DNA of 64,000 nt from Lates calcarifer. Taxonomy: Eukaryota; Chordata; Actinopteri; Centropomidae. Numbering within the stretch: the stretch's first letter is position 1; the number at the start of each line of letters is the position of its first letter. The notes below the pieces were generated by a model. It was not told the origin of the DNA. It saw nothing but the letters and a program-made list of their open reading frames with translations, and made no database searches. The translations under genes and the position numbers were made by a program. This document shows, one piece after another, positions 45,001 to 59,586 of this stretch. The stretch lies in the NCBI RefSeq assembly GCF_001640805.2, contig NC_066847.1, positions 24,233,504 to 24,297,503 of the forward strand, written 5' to 3'.

Positions 45001-48000
45001 GTCCTCCTCACTATATGTCATTTTTATGTCTTATTCTAGCACTGGTTTGAACTTAACAACACCTGAAAACCATGTGGGACTGGTCATACTTGGATCCAAA
45101 GAGTTATGAAGTATAGTGCAAATTTGGCTTTTTAACAATGACTTGATTCACTGTGGGTCAATGATGTAATTACAGGCGCAGATTGTTGTTTGTAGTAACT
45201 GTCTCTGAGCATTACATACTGTACACTTGCCTCCTGCATGACATCATTTATCTCTGTTGCTTCATGAAAATGATAAAACTGAACATATAGAGTTGATATT
45301 GCATTTTGGCTCTGTGGTATGTGTGTTAAGGTGCACCAGAAAGCTTCATCTTGTTCTGTGCTGTGTGCTACATGTGTGCAGTAAATCAAAGAGTTAAAGC
45401 AGCAGGGATTGCAGTGTGTTTGATCAGTGCTCTTCCAAAGGAAACTCAGACAAATAACCCGACTAATTCCACATGGTTGAAATAGCATTTACTTTAATCC
45501 AAATATTGTCTTTTTCAGATCATTAAACATTGGCTTCCAGTCTTTAGGCATGTAACTCTGACTGCAACAGCACACTGTTAGTGACTTACACAAGACATCT
45601 ACTGAAAGGAATTTTAATCACTGTTGATTTCTCCATGTTGCTAGACACAAAATGGAAATGTCTGCTCAATGGGCTATATAACCAGAGAGTTAAAGCACTG
45701 CAGATGTTGCAGGGATTGTTTGGAAACTGTTTACATTTCACTGGAAGTTCATCTCAGGCTCTGGTTGGGGTCAGTTAGAGTTGAAAGGTCCTGAAGAAAG
45801 TGGCTGGTTGGTGGCCCCCCCCCAAATGGTATTATTTTTCCAGGACCACATATTGTAGCTGCTGGGAAGAGGTGTGTATGAGAGTGTGTGTGTGTGTGTG
45901 TGGTGCGGTGCGGTGCGGTATATGGTACTGTCAAAATCTCTCTGCCATTTACTGTCTTTGCCACTCAGTTTTATTTTCTGAACTTAGGTCTTTTCCTGTC
46001 TCTCTTCCTACCTCTTCCTTTGCTCTCTTCCACACACATGTTGTCGGTTTACATTATTTCCTCCACAGATTCAAATAATAAAGTTGAGCACTCTTTATAA
46101 TTTCAATTTGCTCGCCAAGTGGCAGTCAGGTGGTGGGTTTAACAGCTTGGGAGGCCACCGCAAATCTCTCACTCATGGTTTATTTGCTGTACGCCAGTGT
46201 ACATGAGCTGAGACACTGTGACAGAGGCAGATGTGTCTTATGGTGGGTGGCAGCAATATGGCGCCTCCACTAATAAAACATGTAGTATGGAAAAATCTCA
46301 GGATGCATTACAAGAGGATGTCAGAGGCTTTATGTTCTGTCAGAGCAGAAGTGGAAGGAGGCAGCGAGTGGAAATTATTAGAGAAGCTTGAGACTCTGTT
46401 GGAGAGGTGGTGATTCAACACTGTAGTTTGTGGTGCTGCTGAACAGCATTTTACATGGACATTAGCCTTTTTGTCTTGAAAAAAGACTTGTCATTATTGT
46501 TCTTGATTAACAAATCAATGAATGGACAAATTGTTGCAGCTGTACATGGAAATTGCATTTTTGAACATTTTGAACATTTGCTCATTTCAACATTTGCTCA
46601 AGAATGATTAATTGAGATGTAATGTGAAATGTCAAGATATGCCAAAGTGATGTGTGAGGTCATTCACAAACTTTATAACATAGTTTTTCCACCAGAGAGC
46701 ACTGTTATATGTTCATTAAGAAATGACTGTTGGCAGTTAGTGAAGCAAGACAGGATTGTGTAGTCTTAGTAAAAATCTGTCCTATCTGAGTGGATTCTAG
46801 TCCTGCAGACTGCTCCTGCTGTTTCGTCAGCGTGTGCCCATGCAAACCATTGTCATATTAGTTCTGGACTAAAATGCTTCATACAAGTATTAAGGAATTA
46901 CAATGCCCTATTGCTGCTTAAGTCACTCTTTACATCTCTGACAGGACCCCTTGTTGAGTGTTCAGTTTGCAGCCACAGACCGACTGCGTCTGTTCCATGG
47001 TGAGGTTTGTTTGAACTTCTGCTTAGTTGAAGACCTGAACACATGGCTGCCACTTGGGGGAGATCTCTTAAAAAAACAAACAAATATTAACATTTATGGC
47101 CACAGAGCACCAAAAACAGAGCAAGCCTAGGGAGGTCTGACTGGAGAGATGAAACACAGTATTTCATCCTGGAAGGTCGATCACAGCTTTGACTTAGACT
47201 TTGGAGTCTTATGTTTATATTAAGATTAATGATTATCACTAGAGCTGAATCACAGCATGGCCAAGTGCAGTATCCAAATTCCAATTTTTTTTTTTTTTGA
47301 TAGAGGTAAAATGTGTCACAGCATACCATTATAAATGAAATGGTGTAGTGTTACAGCAGTGTTTCCCCTACTATCGGCTTGGAGCATAAGAAACACTGGT
47401 GACAGTGGCACTGCCGCTGCTGGCAGGGGAGCTAGTCCTGGCCAGAGCACTAACAGCTCTCCTGCAAGTTGTTTAATTACTAATAATTATAAATAATTGA
47501 CCAATGTCCAAAAATGTCCAAATTTTCTTGCTGCAGTTACAGGAGTTACTACAAAAACACAGTTTTTCATCATCTGGATGGTTTGAGTTTATGTAGCTTC
47601 GTCACATTTTCACAAGTTCCTTGTTTGGGACAATGGATGTAAATCTACAGTGTTTGTCCACCACATGAGACAGTCCAGTTTGTAAAGAATGTGATGTGAA
47701 GGGACTTGCGTCACACTTCATAAAACACAGTGAGCGCAGGTTTTTCAGTATTTACCCACCACCATTTCAAATACACTACCTTTTCATACAGTGTGCATGT
47801 TGTCCCAGTTTCAAAATGCTGTGTGATGTACATTCACTCTCTCATGTACATGATTGTTACAGAGATAGTAACACTGGTTAAAAAAAGGAACTGTGACAGT
47901 AGTATGGCTCTTAGCCCTCACTCTGTCTTTAGTTACTGCTGCTTTCCTGGAACAGAATGTACAAATTAAATGTAATTGAATCAAATTTATCTGACAGCTA

Positions 48001-49298
48001 ATCCAATAACAGCTGCTGCAGATCAGACCTGTTATAATCCACAAGAAAACAGAATTCAGCACAAGTAGCAAAATTGATATAATGAAGGATTTCTTTAATT
48101 TACTTCAGAAAGATAGTAAATTAGAATAAAAGCAGTTTGTGGAAAAGGGTTGGTAGTACACCCACTCAACACTTTTCTGTCTCGCTTCATGTCTTTATAC
48201 ATGCTATTTTTACTTGACTTAGGATGAAAAATAATTGAAATTGCTGGCACAATTTTGAAGGAGTTCTCTTGCCAAAACATTTTTTCCAGTGACAGACCTT
48301 ATGTTGTAAAGGTCACTGAGGTGCTCAGGTGCAACCATGGCAACTGTTGACGTGGCAGATCCATACATTGTGAATTATGTTTACAGTTCAGCTTATAGCT
48401 CCCCTGAACTACATTTAGCACTGGCATTTTTGGGAATGGGAACATTAGGTTTCACCTAGGAGAGGGACAGAAATGCAACCTTAAAGAAGGGCAGTGGGAA
48501 ACTTTTAAGGGTTACAATTTACAGCACCCTTCTTATTTGTTGTTTACTTAGTAAGCAACCTTTGGAGCAGAGAAGAAAAGAATGAGAGAGAGAGAAAAGA
48601 CATGAAAAAGTAAATGGGGGTCAGTAGTCTGTCCCCGGTGAGGAGCCTGGTGCCATGGCCTTTATAAATTCAACTACTCATTGTTCTTAGCAAAGCTCAA
48701 ACCAGCTTCATGCAGCAAGCCAGCTACTCTTTCTTAATGGCTGTAAGCTCTTAAGTTAAAGTAATGGCTGTGCCTGGTCAATAAAAATGAAATGTTGTCA
48801 GGGTCATATTTTCTGTTTCAGGATGAATAGAAATGTGTCTGTTGATAGAAAACTGTTTTAGAAACATGGCTGACTATCAGCCATCCTGTGTCTAAGTAAA
48901 GTAAAGGTGTAGTGTCATCTTCTCAGGATAAAAGTTAATCTACCCACTTCAAGTGTGCAGCACTATTTCCACTGCAAAACATGTTAACAATCTGTTTAAC
49001 TTACTTTTAATTCCAGAGGGCCTCAATTGATGTCTCCTTAATTCATTTATATAATGCTTGTGAAATAAGCGCATAAAACAGGCTTTAAATAGTTCTACAG
49101 CCTTTAAAAAAATATTCACCACAGTAGAATCTTAAAATAAAAATATGTCTCTACTTGTATTACTCCTATTGTACGTAAATATATTATTAATTTTAATCAA
49201 ATATTTAATTCAAGGACTGCAACACTTCAGCCCGACCACTAGAGAGCAGCATTGTGCAATGTAATTCTGAATGCTGTGATGACAGGGAGTGGTTTTTG

Positions 49299-49374
<76 letters not shown>

Positions 49375-49424
49375 TTCTCTTTCTCTTTCTCTTTCTCTCA
49401 CTCACACTCTTTCACTTACATGAG

Positions 49425-49468
<44 letters not shown>

Positions 49469-49683
49469 AACCTATTAGTAGAGCAGGTGTACCCTTAATA
49501 TTAAAAGCGCCTCCAGCAAACACACCAATATTAGATCAACAGGTGTAGCCTTAATATTACCTCCAGTAATGTGCTGTCTCTGCAGGTGAGGTGTTGATTA
49601 TTGATGTACAGTGTACCTTCAGTTGTTTACTATCACGTCTGTGTGTATAGAGTCACAGTCTCTCTCTCTCTCTCTCTTGCTCG

Positions 49684-49751
<68 letters not shown>

Positions 49752-51740
49752 CTTACAATGTGTCTTTCTGTTTCCTCAGTCGATATTTCAAGGTCCTGAG
49801 TGAAAGGCAATTCATACTCACATTTGGTTTGAGCTTATGTTCTGTTTCTTTCTAAGTGATCTGTTCATTTATCAATAACAAACCAGGGGTGGTCATGGGG
49901 TACAGAATGATTGCACTCCGAATGCTGAATAAATACTGCGACATACCTGCAAAAATGTAGACATTAAATCTGAGTAAATAATCACAACAGATTTTTTTAG
50001 CATGTATGGATGACATGAAGACTAGAGAGGGAGTTGATTGGAATAAGAAATAAAATAGAGGGAAATACATTAGTTATATATTTCGGCCTCATTTGTGATC
50101 TCATGTTTTTCCATAATGGCTCTTGGTTTTGCTTTGTATTCCTGGCTTCACCCACAACACACTTGAGCCCCAGGTGTTGTACTTGTTAATGTGACAGCAA
50201 TGGTACACACCACTAAATAAATGCATCCAACTGGGTGATTATTTAAAAATTAAATCCCCCCTAACTGCTTGATAACCTGTTTAGGAGGGCAGAGCAGTAC
50301 TAGTTCAAGAAAGGCCCCATCACTGCAGGATAAATGGAAACAATTTTGTACACTGGAAAGTATTTGAATAGGAAAAACACGGATGGCTGAAAAGGCTTTG
50401 TACATGCAGCTGTCATTTTTCTAACTGCATTAATGTATTACCACAGGCTGTTCATTCATTCAGCATCCATTAAAGCGCTTCACCTTAATCAATAACTGAT
50501 GATGAACATTATCAGATAGTATTTCATTGAAATTCCCTGCTACTGCACCACAATAACTGTTAAACATCCAGTGTAAATGAGGCCTGTGATACAATGAGCA
50601 GCAAAGCTTTCAGCCTAAATGGGAAACTGTTTGTTTTGCAGCAGCTGTGTGGCAGCTGCTCTGTCAAACAAATACACACAATCATAAGCCCTTAACTGTA
50701 CAACTGTACAACACAGTATGCACATGCAAACACTCACGCAAGTATATCTACTTTCTGTATATAAACACGCGATCTAAAGTTGCTTTTTCAATGTTTGCAT
50801 CCATGCCCCTCTGTTTAGTGAACACACACAAACACGCATACAGACTGAGAAAAGGATGCTATCGGAACACTCACCACAGCTTTGTTAGGCCACAAAGGGC
50901 AATCTGAGGCAGAGTAAAGCTTTTAGGTCCACACCATTAGCTCCATTTTAGTGGCCTGAGGGGTTTCCAGCTACTTAACCATGTTGGTTTCCACTGTCTG
51001 TCTCCTACTTAGCAAACAAAGACTCGCCCTGTCAGCTCGTTGCATCTCACAGGAGAAGGGTCACAGTGACCTGCGTTACAGTGTATCTTGTAGATATAAA
51101 ACTGTTCAGTTTAGGTCTAAGCTAAACTCTACATCACATCTCATCTCATCTACGTCTGTAGTTTGCAGGACTGTTGTTTTTCTTTTTCTTTATGAGATGT
51201 GAAAGTTAATTTCTTTTTGATGCATCTATGATAATGTTCAACCAACAAAATTGTATTACGTTATATTTTAACTCTGTGTAACAAGTTGGTATAAAGAATA
51301 CCGTCCCTCTCTCCTGCTGACTCACCTATTTCAGAGGTATATTGAAAAGGATCTTAGGAATTTGGCTGGACATTCATCATCCTTCACTATTTCTTGAAAA
51401 AAATTTTTTGCATTAATGCAAAAACATGATAGTTAATGAGTCACTGCATGATGAATGTGAAATCCAAAGAACAAGTTTATTAAAATTAATTCCTTACATT
51501 CGAACATACCTCATTTACAGCATGATGAAAATGAGTTTTGGGAAATGCTTTTTGTAAAAGCATTATAAAGGCTATCAGTGTCTCAGTGTATTTATGTTTA
51601 GTAGTGATACAGTACAGTAAATACTAGGTACTGCAGCAGCTTATCAGCATTTTGAATATATTGATAGTAGTTCATCATCCAGGATTATTTTAAAGATTTT
51701 TAAATGATACAATATTAACTTTTTTTTTTTAATGAAGATT
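42070..51740. other. Long stretch without a supportable gene
   Basis: Nearly 10 kb between the CpG-rich block and scgn. The largest open frame (43876-44379, 167 codons, plus) shows no domain or splice context. Also present are a run of GCGGT units near 45903-45918, a small ORF at 46258-46413, A- and T-runs near 44830 and 47286, and the microsatellite cluster at 49302-49749. If the 41.6-kb promoter is real, its intron may span this region. Confidence 0.6.
49302..49749. repeat. Compound CT/CA microsatellite cluster
   Basis: A (CT)n run of about 65 bases from 49302, then CTTT/CTCTTT units to about 49399. (CA)n follows at 49428-49464, (TC)n at about 49662-49678 and (CA)n of about 31 units at 49686-49749. 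Arg/Glu- and Ser/Leu-rich open frames here are artefacts. Confidence 0.95.
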
Positions 51741-52406
51741 AAACTGTTTATTTCTATTTTATCAGCAGATCAAAATGTTGCTTTCCTCATTCAGTAAATT
51801 AAAAAGTAAGTTAACCTAATTAATATAAGTTTAAATTATAAATGTATTTAGAAAAGTAGTTCAGTACATTACAGTAGTAAAAAGAATGTGGAACATGGTC
51901 AGTACTTGTCATCGTATTTTTATTTTCTCAACAGCCCATTATTTTAGAATAACAATTAACAGCATTCTGTATGTTTTTTGGCAGAGAAACATGCTATTGG
52001 CCAAACATCAGTAATGGCCAACATACTCCAGCTACAAACTAAAAGCATAAAAACCTAATATTACAATGAAAAACATTCTATGTTTTCAAAAGCTACGCTG
52101 ACATGTTCACTGACAGACAAACTGATTAATATACTATAATTCTTACAGCACCAGACATAAAAAAAAAACAAAACAACAAAAATATTCACAACTCATTATC
52201 TTCTTTTGGCCCCAACACATGCACAACTTGAAGTCATAGTACACACTGTCCAATTGTGTTTCTATCATATTCAGGATAAAATAACACTTTATGAATATTG
52301 ACCTTAAATTACCTGTTTTGGATCAAAACACGGCATTCTACAATTATTGACTATACAACAAATACAGAGTCAGTGTTTCATAATACAGTATCATACAGAT
52401 CATTAA

Positions 52407-52535
52407 CTAAGGATTAGGCTTGACTCCCAGACACAGAGCTAGCTCATTTCTCTGGATCTTTCCGTCCTTGTTGACGTCACAGTGACGCAGTAGAACTGCT
52501 CGCAGCTTGTCCAGCTCAGGACCTGTGATACTGGG
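52407..52535 (-). CDS. scgn: scgn exon 11: EF6 and stop
   Basis: Residues 231-272. [19 protein letters not shown] then VKPNP and the TAG at 52407-52409. Confidence 0.95.
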   Translation of the reverse strand, partial: PSITGPELDKLRAVLLRHCDVNKDGKIQRNELALCLGVKPNP

Positions 52536-55500
52536 CTGGAGAGGAGAGAGGAGGGAGGAGAAGGCATTTTATTGTAAATATGGCATTTGTAAGCAGCACA
52601 AATGCTTTTTAGCTTTTAATGAAGTTGTTTCTAACTGTTACGTTCTAGTATTAGCATTTATAGGACTCTTAATAGGAACATTGTCACTAAATAACACTGT
52701 TATTGGACCATGAAAAAGCATGATCATTACAGAACACTATTGGAACAAGGTACTCTTACCCTGACCAGCCCCATCATGTCTTTGACAAAGCCGTCCACCT
52801 CAGGACCCTCCAGTGCCCCTGTCTTACTCTGAACAAGGATAAAAGGAAAAGAAAAAAAACAAAGAAAAAGACAAAAAAAAGTACTAATTACTTCCCAGAA
52901 TTTACATTCCACTGAGATGATTTGTGCAACACACTGATCCCATGCAGGTTTTTTGTATGTAGTGTGTTCATGCTAGAAAAATTACAAAATAAAATGCACT
53001 AAAAGCATACAGTATTCATATTAATACAGTCAGTTTTGATGCACACTACTCTCCCACAATGCAGTGCATAGAGGAAATGGAGGGGCACCTTACAGCTCCT
53101 GAATCTGTAACCTGTACCTTCTTGTATATATTCACCCTCTCCAGGAGCAGAAGATATAGTGTGAAAGCATGCTGTGTTAAACTGAAATGTGAAAACAGTG
53201 TCACTTGCTGCGCTGTTAATTGAAATACTTGGAAATGTAGCCATGGTGTGAAACATGTCACTGACACTGGCTGTGTTTTAAACAGTCTGTATTGCCACTG
53301 TCAACCGAGATGGGTGTGACCTGACAAACTGATGAAAATGTGTCAGTGATGGAGATGGATATATCAAAGTTACACTATTAACTGAGCTGTTACTTATAGA
53401 AAACTACTTTAGACCCCAGCTAATAGTTTGCGAGACAATAACTGACAACAGTAACCACAGAACACTTCTCACAAAGCTTCTCTGAAAATAAAAAGCTTTG
53501 GAGATAGGATAAAAATGTTTCAGAAAGACCATTAACTTATGCACGCTTGAGATTATGGACAAGGTCATAAATATGATTGGAGAAACTTATCAGGAAGTCC
53601 TAATAGGAATTACTGACTTCTATCTGGCTCTGCACTGTGATTAATAATCATCCCAGAGAGTGACTTGACAGCATAATGGGTGCTTTATTCTATTATGTTA
53701 CATTAGAGGTAAGGGAACTAATTAGATTCATGGTTGCTGTTCTGAGACCTCTTATGCACACTGCCATACATTATGCAAATTTTGGAGTGTCAGTTAATTT
53801 GGAATGAGGAACATTAAGTAGCAGCGACAGGGTTTCTGGCAGAAAAGTTGTCAAGCTGGGTGACTGGGACCTGGAGGGGGTTGATTACATATGCATATCT
53901 GATTATGTATTATGTGTGTGATTTGCCAGTGAGCCCAGTCCTGGAACAGTCATGCAGCATACACTCATGTGCACCCTGACTGTTAGGCACGCAGAGAGGG
54001 CTGGAGAAGAGACAGACAAGGTGTAACGTAATGGATTTTTTTTGGATGGTTCACCAGCCCACTGATGTTGTGGTTCACCAGGATTTTTCCTGGTACACCC
54101 AATGGCGAGTAGATCACTGTATGTTACTGAGGACCAACCATTGTACCTATGTTTTCAACTGAGTTGTCCTGAATTTCCTGATGCTTAGGCCTGCATGTAT
54201 GTGTGAAATGGCAGGCCTCATTTGTCTCGCGGTTTATTACTGTACTTACAACATCATAATGGTTGAAGATCTTCTCAAAGTCTCTCTTCCTCTCCTCCTT
54301 ACTACAGGCCTTAGAGAAAGAGGAGAGAAATTGTGAAGAATCAACATGGGAGGAGAGAAGTTCGATTTTAAAAACAGTAATAGAAGATAACTTATTAACC
54401 TGTTGCATCATGATTTTACCTCATGTTTTCATCTGACAAAAATGTTAATGAACAAGATAAACAGCGCACTTACATCCATCTTGAACTGGAGCAGGAAATT
54501 CTCCTCTAAAGCCAAGATCCTATTTGAAGAAGAAATATATACTTTACAAGGAGTGCTTGAGTAATCAAACAGAAGAATATTCCTTGTGGTGAGACTGTCA
54601 CCTCCTTTCTGTTGTGGGAAATTTAAGATAGAGTATAAGACCTAAAACACTGATTGTTCAGCCATGTTTTCATGTACATTCCTTTCAAAATTCACCACAG
54701 GTTGGTGCATTGACTCTTAACAGTCAGAGTTTAGTGATGTGGTTCTGCAGTAATACTAAGTAATGCTACAAGGTAGATGATAAATGGCTATCAAAACATC
54801 TGGCAGTGGCCATAAAGTTCAACACTTCACAGGTCACAGTTATTTTAACATTGCAGGGACTTCTAAGATATTCATCCTGCTCTTTGATAAATACCTGGCC
54901 AGGTCGTTCAAATCCAAGCGGCCGTCCTTGTTTTTGTCAAAGATTTTCATCTGCAAGAAAAAGAGGATGTATTGAGAGGCATGAAAATAACTTAAGCTGC
55001 TGTGAATCTCTTTCTCTGTCCTGTTGTTGGTTATTTCCTCACACCACCTGTGACTCTAGAGCCGACTCATAATTCGATCTGACTTTGATCATGAATCAAT
55101 CTTATCTAAATTGAATTCTATAAAATAGTAGGAGTGTGCTGTCTGAGGCTAGGAGTTTCCACAGAAGTAACTCAGGGAGATGGTTAATTAGATATATTGT
55201 CTGGTTTCTGTACTAATCTGTCTTTTGACAGCTGCAGTGGAACACAGGATCTCAAGAAAATAATATCACAAGTCACTTTGAACAATTGTTGGTTTTCTTC
55301 AGAACATTTTTTTTTTCATTTTCTGATTTTTTAAACTATTTGAAAATAAGAAAATCATGATCCATGCTCTGTGTGTGAGTGAGTGTGAGTGAGTGTGAGT
55401 GAGTCGATTGTACTACTACCATTGCATCAGTGTATTCATCCATCTTATCAGATGACACTTCCTTGTGGTGCTGTTGAAACAGGTCTTTCAGGAAAGCCTG

Positions 55501-58500
55501 AGGAACAAGAGTATTTCTTACAAGCAGCCAAGCATTCAAATCCATTGAATAATAAATTAGAAATAAAAATAAAAGGTACTTCATGTGTGTAGATCATTTA
55601 GGGAGAAAGAGCTGGGTCCAAAAAACAGGATTTGACAGTAAAATTAACATTGGTCAAAATCATGAAATGATTTCCCCCTATCAGTAAGCCAAAAATCTTT
55701 ATTCTAAAGAAATAAGGTAGAAGCTGAAAAAGGGGCAAACATCACAGTCAATGACTGAACATGAAATAATCGCCAAAGGTTGCAGTTATTTTCTGCCATT
55801 GCCATGACTGCAAGTTTTTCCTTGAACAGAGGGGAGGTGTGTAATTGGTTCTGTGGTGTGCATTTTGTTCATGTTAACAACCTCACCTTGAGCTCCTGAG
55901 CTGATATGTAGCCACTGCAGTCAACATCATACTTCCTCCATATCTGCAGGAGAGGGCAAATTAGCAAATGGTTGCATGCAGTGTAATGTGGCAGGAGTAC
56001 AGCTAATTTAATATGAAACCGTAAAATAATTATAGCCACTTGTGTCACTCTATTTATATAGTGGCATTTACAATGAGTACTGGGTTCACTGGTGAAATAT
56101 TAAACTAAGTTGTTGTCAAAGTTAAAAATGAGCAGTGAGTGTTATCACCACTACTTAAACCACACTGAAAAGTCAAACTGTGCACTGGTTCCAGTCTAAA
56201 GCTCAGGCTCCCTGAATGAATAAGTTTACTATTTATTGTTTGCTGGAAGACTTCCTCATACTTGGCCTGTGTGCAACTCCAAGTTACATTCTCCTCTGCC
56301 CTGTTGACCTGTCGCTGGTGGATCTGGTTTTAGCAATTAGGCAGGGAAATGTTGGAAAGTGTTGTTTACCTGTCATTATAATTTTCTTAGTAATAATCTA
56401 CTCTTCCTATTTTCCATTATATTGGAACAAAATTGATCAACTACTGAAATTTTGCTGAAATTCTTAGTTGCTTTTTAGCTTAAAAATGTGATAAACTGGT
56501 ACGTGGGTTTATATCCTGATACTTGTCATTTATGGACAGTGGCAAATTGGAATTTAAATAATTATAGTAATTTCTGTTCCTTTTGCCCCTCAGAGATATG
56601 GTGCTCTGCGATCTTACCTTCATGAAATCAACACTGTTGTCCAGAGTAGCTTCTCTGCGGAAAATTAACAGGAAGTTCTCATCTTCAGGGAGGATCATAT
56701 TGGCCAACTGGAAAACAGAACACGGATTGAATGATGATGTTCTATGAGGCTTTCCATCTACAAACTTTCAGTCTAATCTGGCTTGGTCTGTCAATCTTGA
56801 TCAGATCTGAAGTCAGTTCTATTGGAGCCTCAGCCGCAGATACAGTCCAGACGATAAGTATCAGGATAGTTAAACTGTTTTGTTCCTCTGGCTCAGTGCT
56901 TTAGCACACTAAATTTGAAATAAGATAAAGTATACTACATTAAAGTGCCAAGTCTGTGCCTTTCTGCTTTTGAGGCTTACTAGTATTGTGCATCTTGTGG
57001 AGAATCCTCTGAGGTGTTATGGTCATGAAGTCTTTTTTTGCTCATTGACAAAGAAAACATCTTTGTCATTTTCAAGTTTGCTTGTCCTCGCCTTGTTTTT
57101 TGTGTACCCAACTGTTGATTTTGGCAAACCAACTACTACTGATACTCTCTTTTCCTTAGCCTCAATGTCATCTTCTTCACTTGCACGGCTGCCTCTTCAC
57201 TCCTTGTATTGACAGACAACTCAGCGTCAGTCTAAATGGAGCTCTTTTGTGCATGAACTAACACTGAAATGACACACAGCTGCAATAGAATCATTCAGCA
57301 GCCAAGTGTCCAATTACTTTTCAACTCTTGCAATTTGGGCATAATGTGTTAAAAACACTACCTTTCACACAGTGCTTTCTATGGTGATGTAAACCAAGTC
57401 AAATTAAAGCTGAGAAATTAATGTAGTAACCAGGGTATGTCAAATTGAATGTACTGAAGCGCAGAGCCTGAAGAACAAGAAATGTGTAACTGTTCAAATA
57501 CTGGACTGTGTCTCAAAACCTCCACAAGCTATCTGCATGAACAGGCACTAGTAGGAATTCATGTTCTACTTTCATTTGGATGAAGCATCCATACACCAGA
57601 TCCTCCTGGCTCCTGTCCAACTCATGTTGCCCTCTTCTTGTCTGCCCTTCTTTAACAATATCAGCCCTCCATTAGCAGATTAAACTGGCCAATATCACCA
57701 GTCTAATTAAAATACAAGATGGTACTGCAGCCAGTTGGGTCACAAAGCTGAAGTACAGCACAGAGAACAAGCGCAATGCACCAGTAGTGATGCCAACTAC
57801 AGATGAGCCAGACATTCAAGGATTAAACCCACTTTTAAAAAAGGTCTTGCCATTGCCACATGTCTCATGTATTAATAAGTAGAACTGATTTATCATCTAA
57901 CCATCTGTTGATATATATTTTTAAGATAATTGTGTATTCTAAAAAATGCGGGAATTAGTGAAATTGCTTCTTTTGTCAGAACAAAAGTTCAAAACCCAAA
58001 CAATGAGAAAAGCAGTAAAGAGCACTCACAGTGCACACAAAGTAGCCTACGCACAGTACACAGTGTCACCTCATTGTTGTAAAATGACAGCATACACCAG
58101 CACAGTGTAGCTGCTCAGACTTTATAGAATACTGTGGATGGCAGATAAAACCCTCATTTCATCAAACATCCACCCACTGACTGTGTCCTTCAGTCCCTGC
58201 AAGATCCAGGACTGCTGTGTTGCAAAATTCTGTAAGAGAGAAGATTTCCTACCTCTGATTATTACTATGAGATATGTTAAAGAAATGCAATAGTGAGTGG
58301 TAGTTACGACTCAGATATCATCTTATATTTCTTGTCTGGTTCTAAGCAAACACTGTGTAGCAACAGATCAGTCATGTGATACTGAACTTCATGCAGCTAT
58401 CAGGCAGGATACTGTGGCTTCACACAGGCTCACTCACTTCCTCATCAGTGCCATAAGACAGAAGCAACAGCACAGGAGAAAATAGCATGAGACATTGCAA

Positions 58501-59550
58501 AAGCTGGTCAGTTGAGACACACTCAACATATATACATTAATCATTGTATTAGACTGCATTAGTTTTAGCTAGGTGTGTCTAGTAAACAACTAGTGACTGA
58601 GTGTATATTCGCTACGTGAACCTAAATTCTTACTCTTGGCAGTAGGGAGGCACTCACCTCATTCGCTGGATCAGAATCAGGGCCAATTATTTATTATTAT
58701 TAAGTCAGTTAAATCAGTAGCGGGAGAGAAAAAGTGGGATGGTGCATCCCTATTTAACAGGGTGTGTAGCTTCAAACAAAGCTACAAAGAGCTTTGACCA
58801 CACTGTCTCCACATTAGCCTCAGTAAATCACTGTCCTTAACAGGCCACTTACTGCATACATGTATTGATTTTCTTCCAGCTTTATGAGTAAAAGCCAGAG
58901 TTTAGGGGCCTGTGGGTGCAGTGCATTAAGAGATTGGCCTAATGAATGGGTAAAAGTGTTTTTTCAGAATAAAGAAAAAGCACCTCATTGCTCTGATGAA
59001 ACACAGGGGCTGTGTCAGGAGCTGCACCAGTTGCACAGTAGAGACTGAGAAAGTAGTGGCATCAAAATATGGCTTGAAATTTCTGGGAAATGGCCACAGC
59101 CTGTTTAGTTGTCAGTCAAGTTTTACTTAATTTAAAAGAATTGACTCAATCAAAAAGTCATTTCAGACTCGACCTTCATCAATAACCAGCTATTTGTTTC
59201 AGAACTTTCAAAGTCCCACTCAACAATCCAAAAGGATCATTAGGCTTTTTCTCATTTAGAGGAATTGTGCCATTCAAATTAGATTTTTATTCACACTTAT
59301 TTACATGCAGTAGACTGTTAGGTATTTGATTTAGATAAATGGTTTGAGTGCTCCTCCTCTCACTGTCTCCCCACTACAAGAGGATGGCTGAGTGTGACCC
59401 TGAGCAGTCCAGTAAATGAGATTTTCTTGAATAAGGTACAAGCTGTGTCATTGTCATAGACACAAGATAAATAAAAGATGAAGAGGAGATGTAGTGGATG
59501 CAGAGGGAGGGGTAATAGTTAAAAAGAGGGGCATAGGAGGAATAGAGAGT

Positions 59551-59586
<36 letters not shown>

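Noticed and set aside
49205..49478. Arg/Glu-rich and Ser/Leu-rich open frames
   Set aside because: Direct translations of the (CT)n and (CA)n microsatellites.
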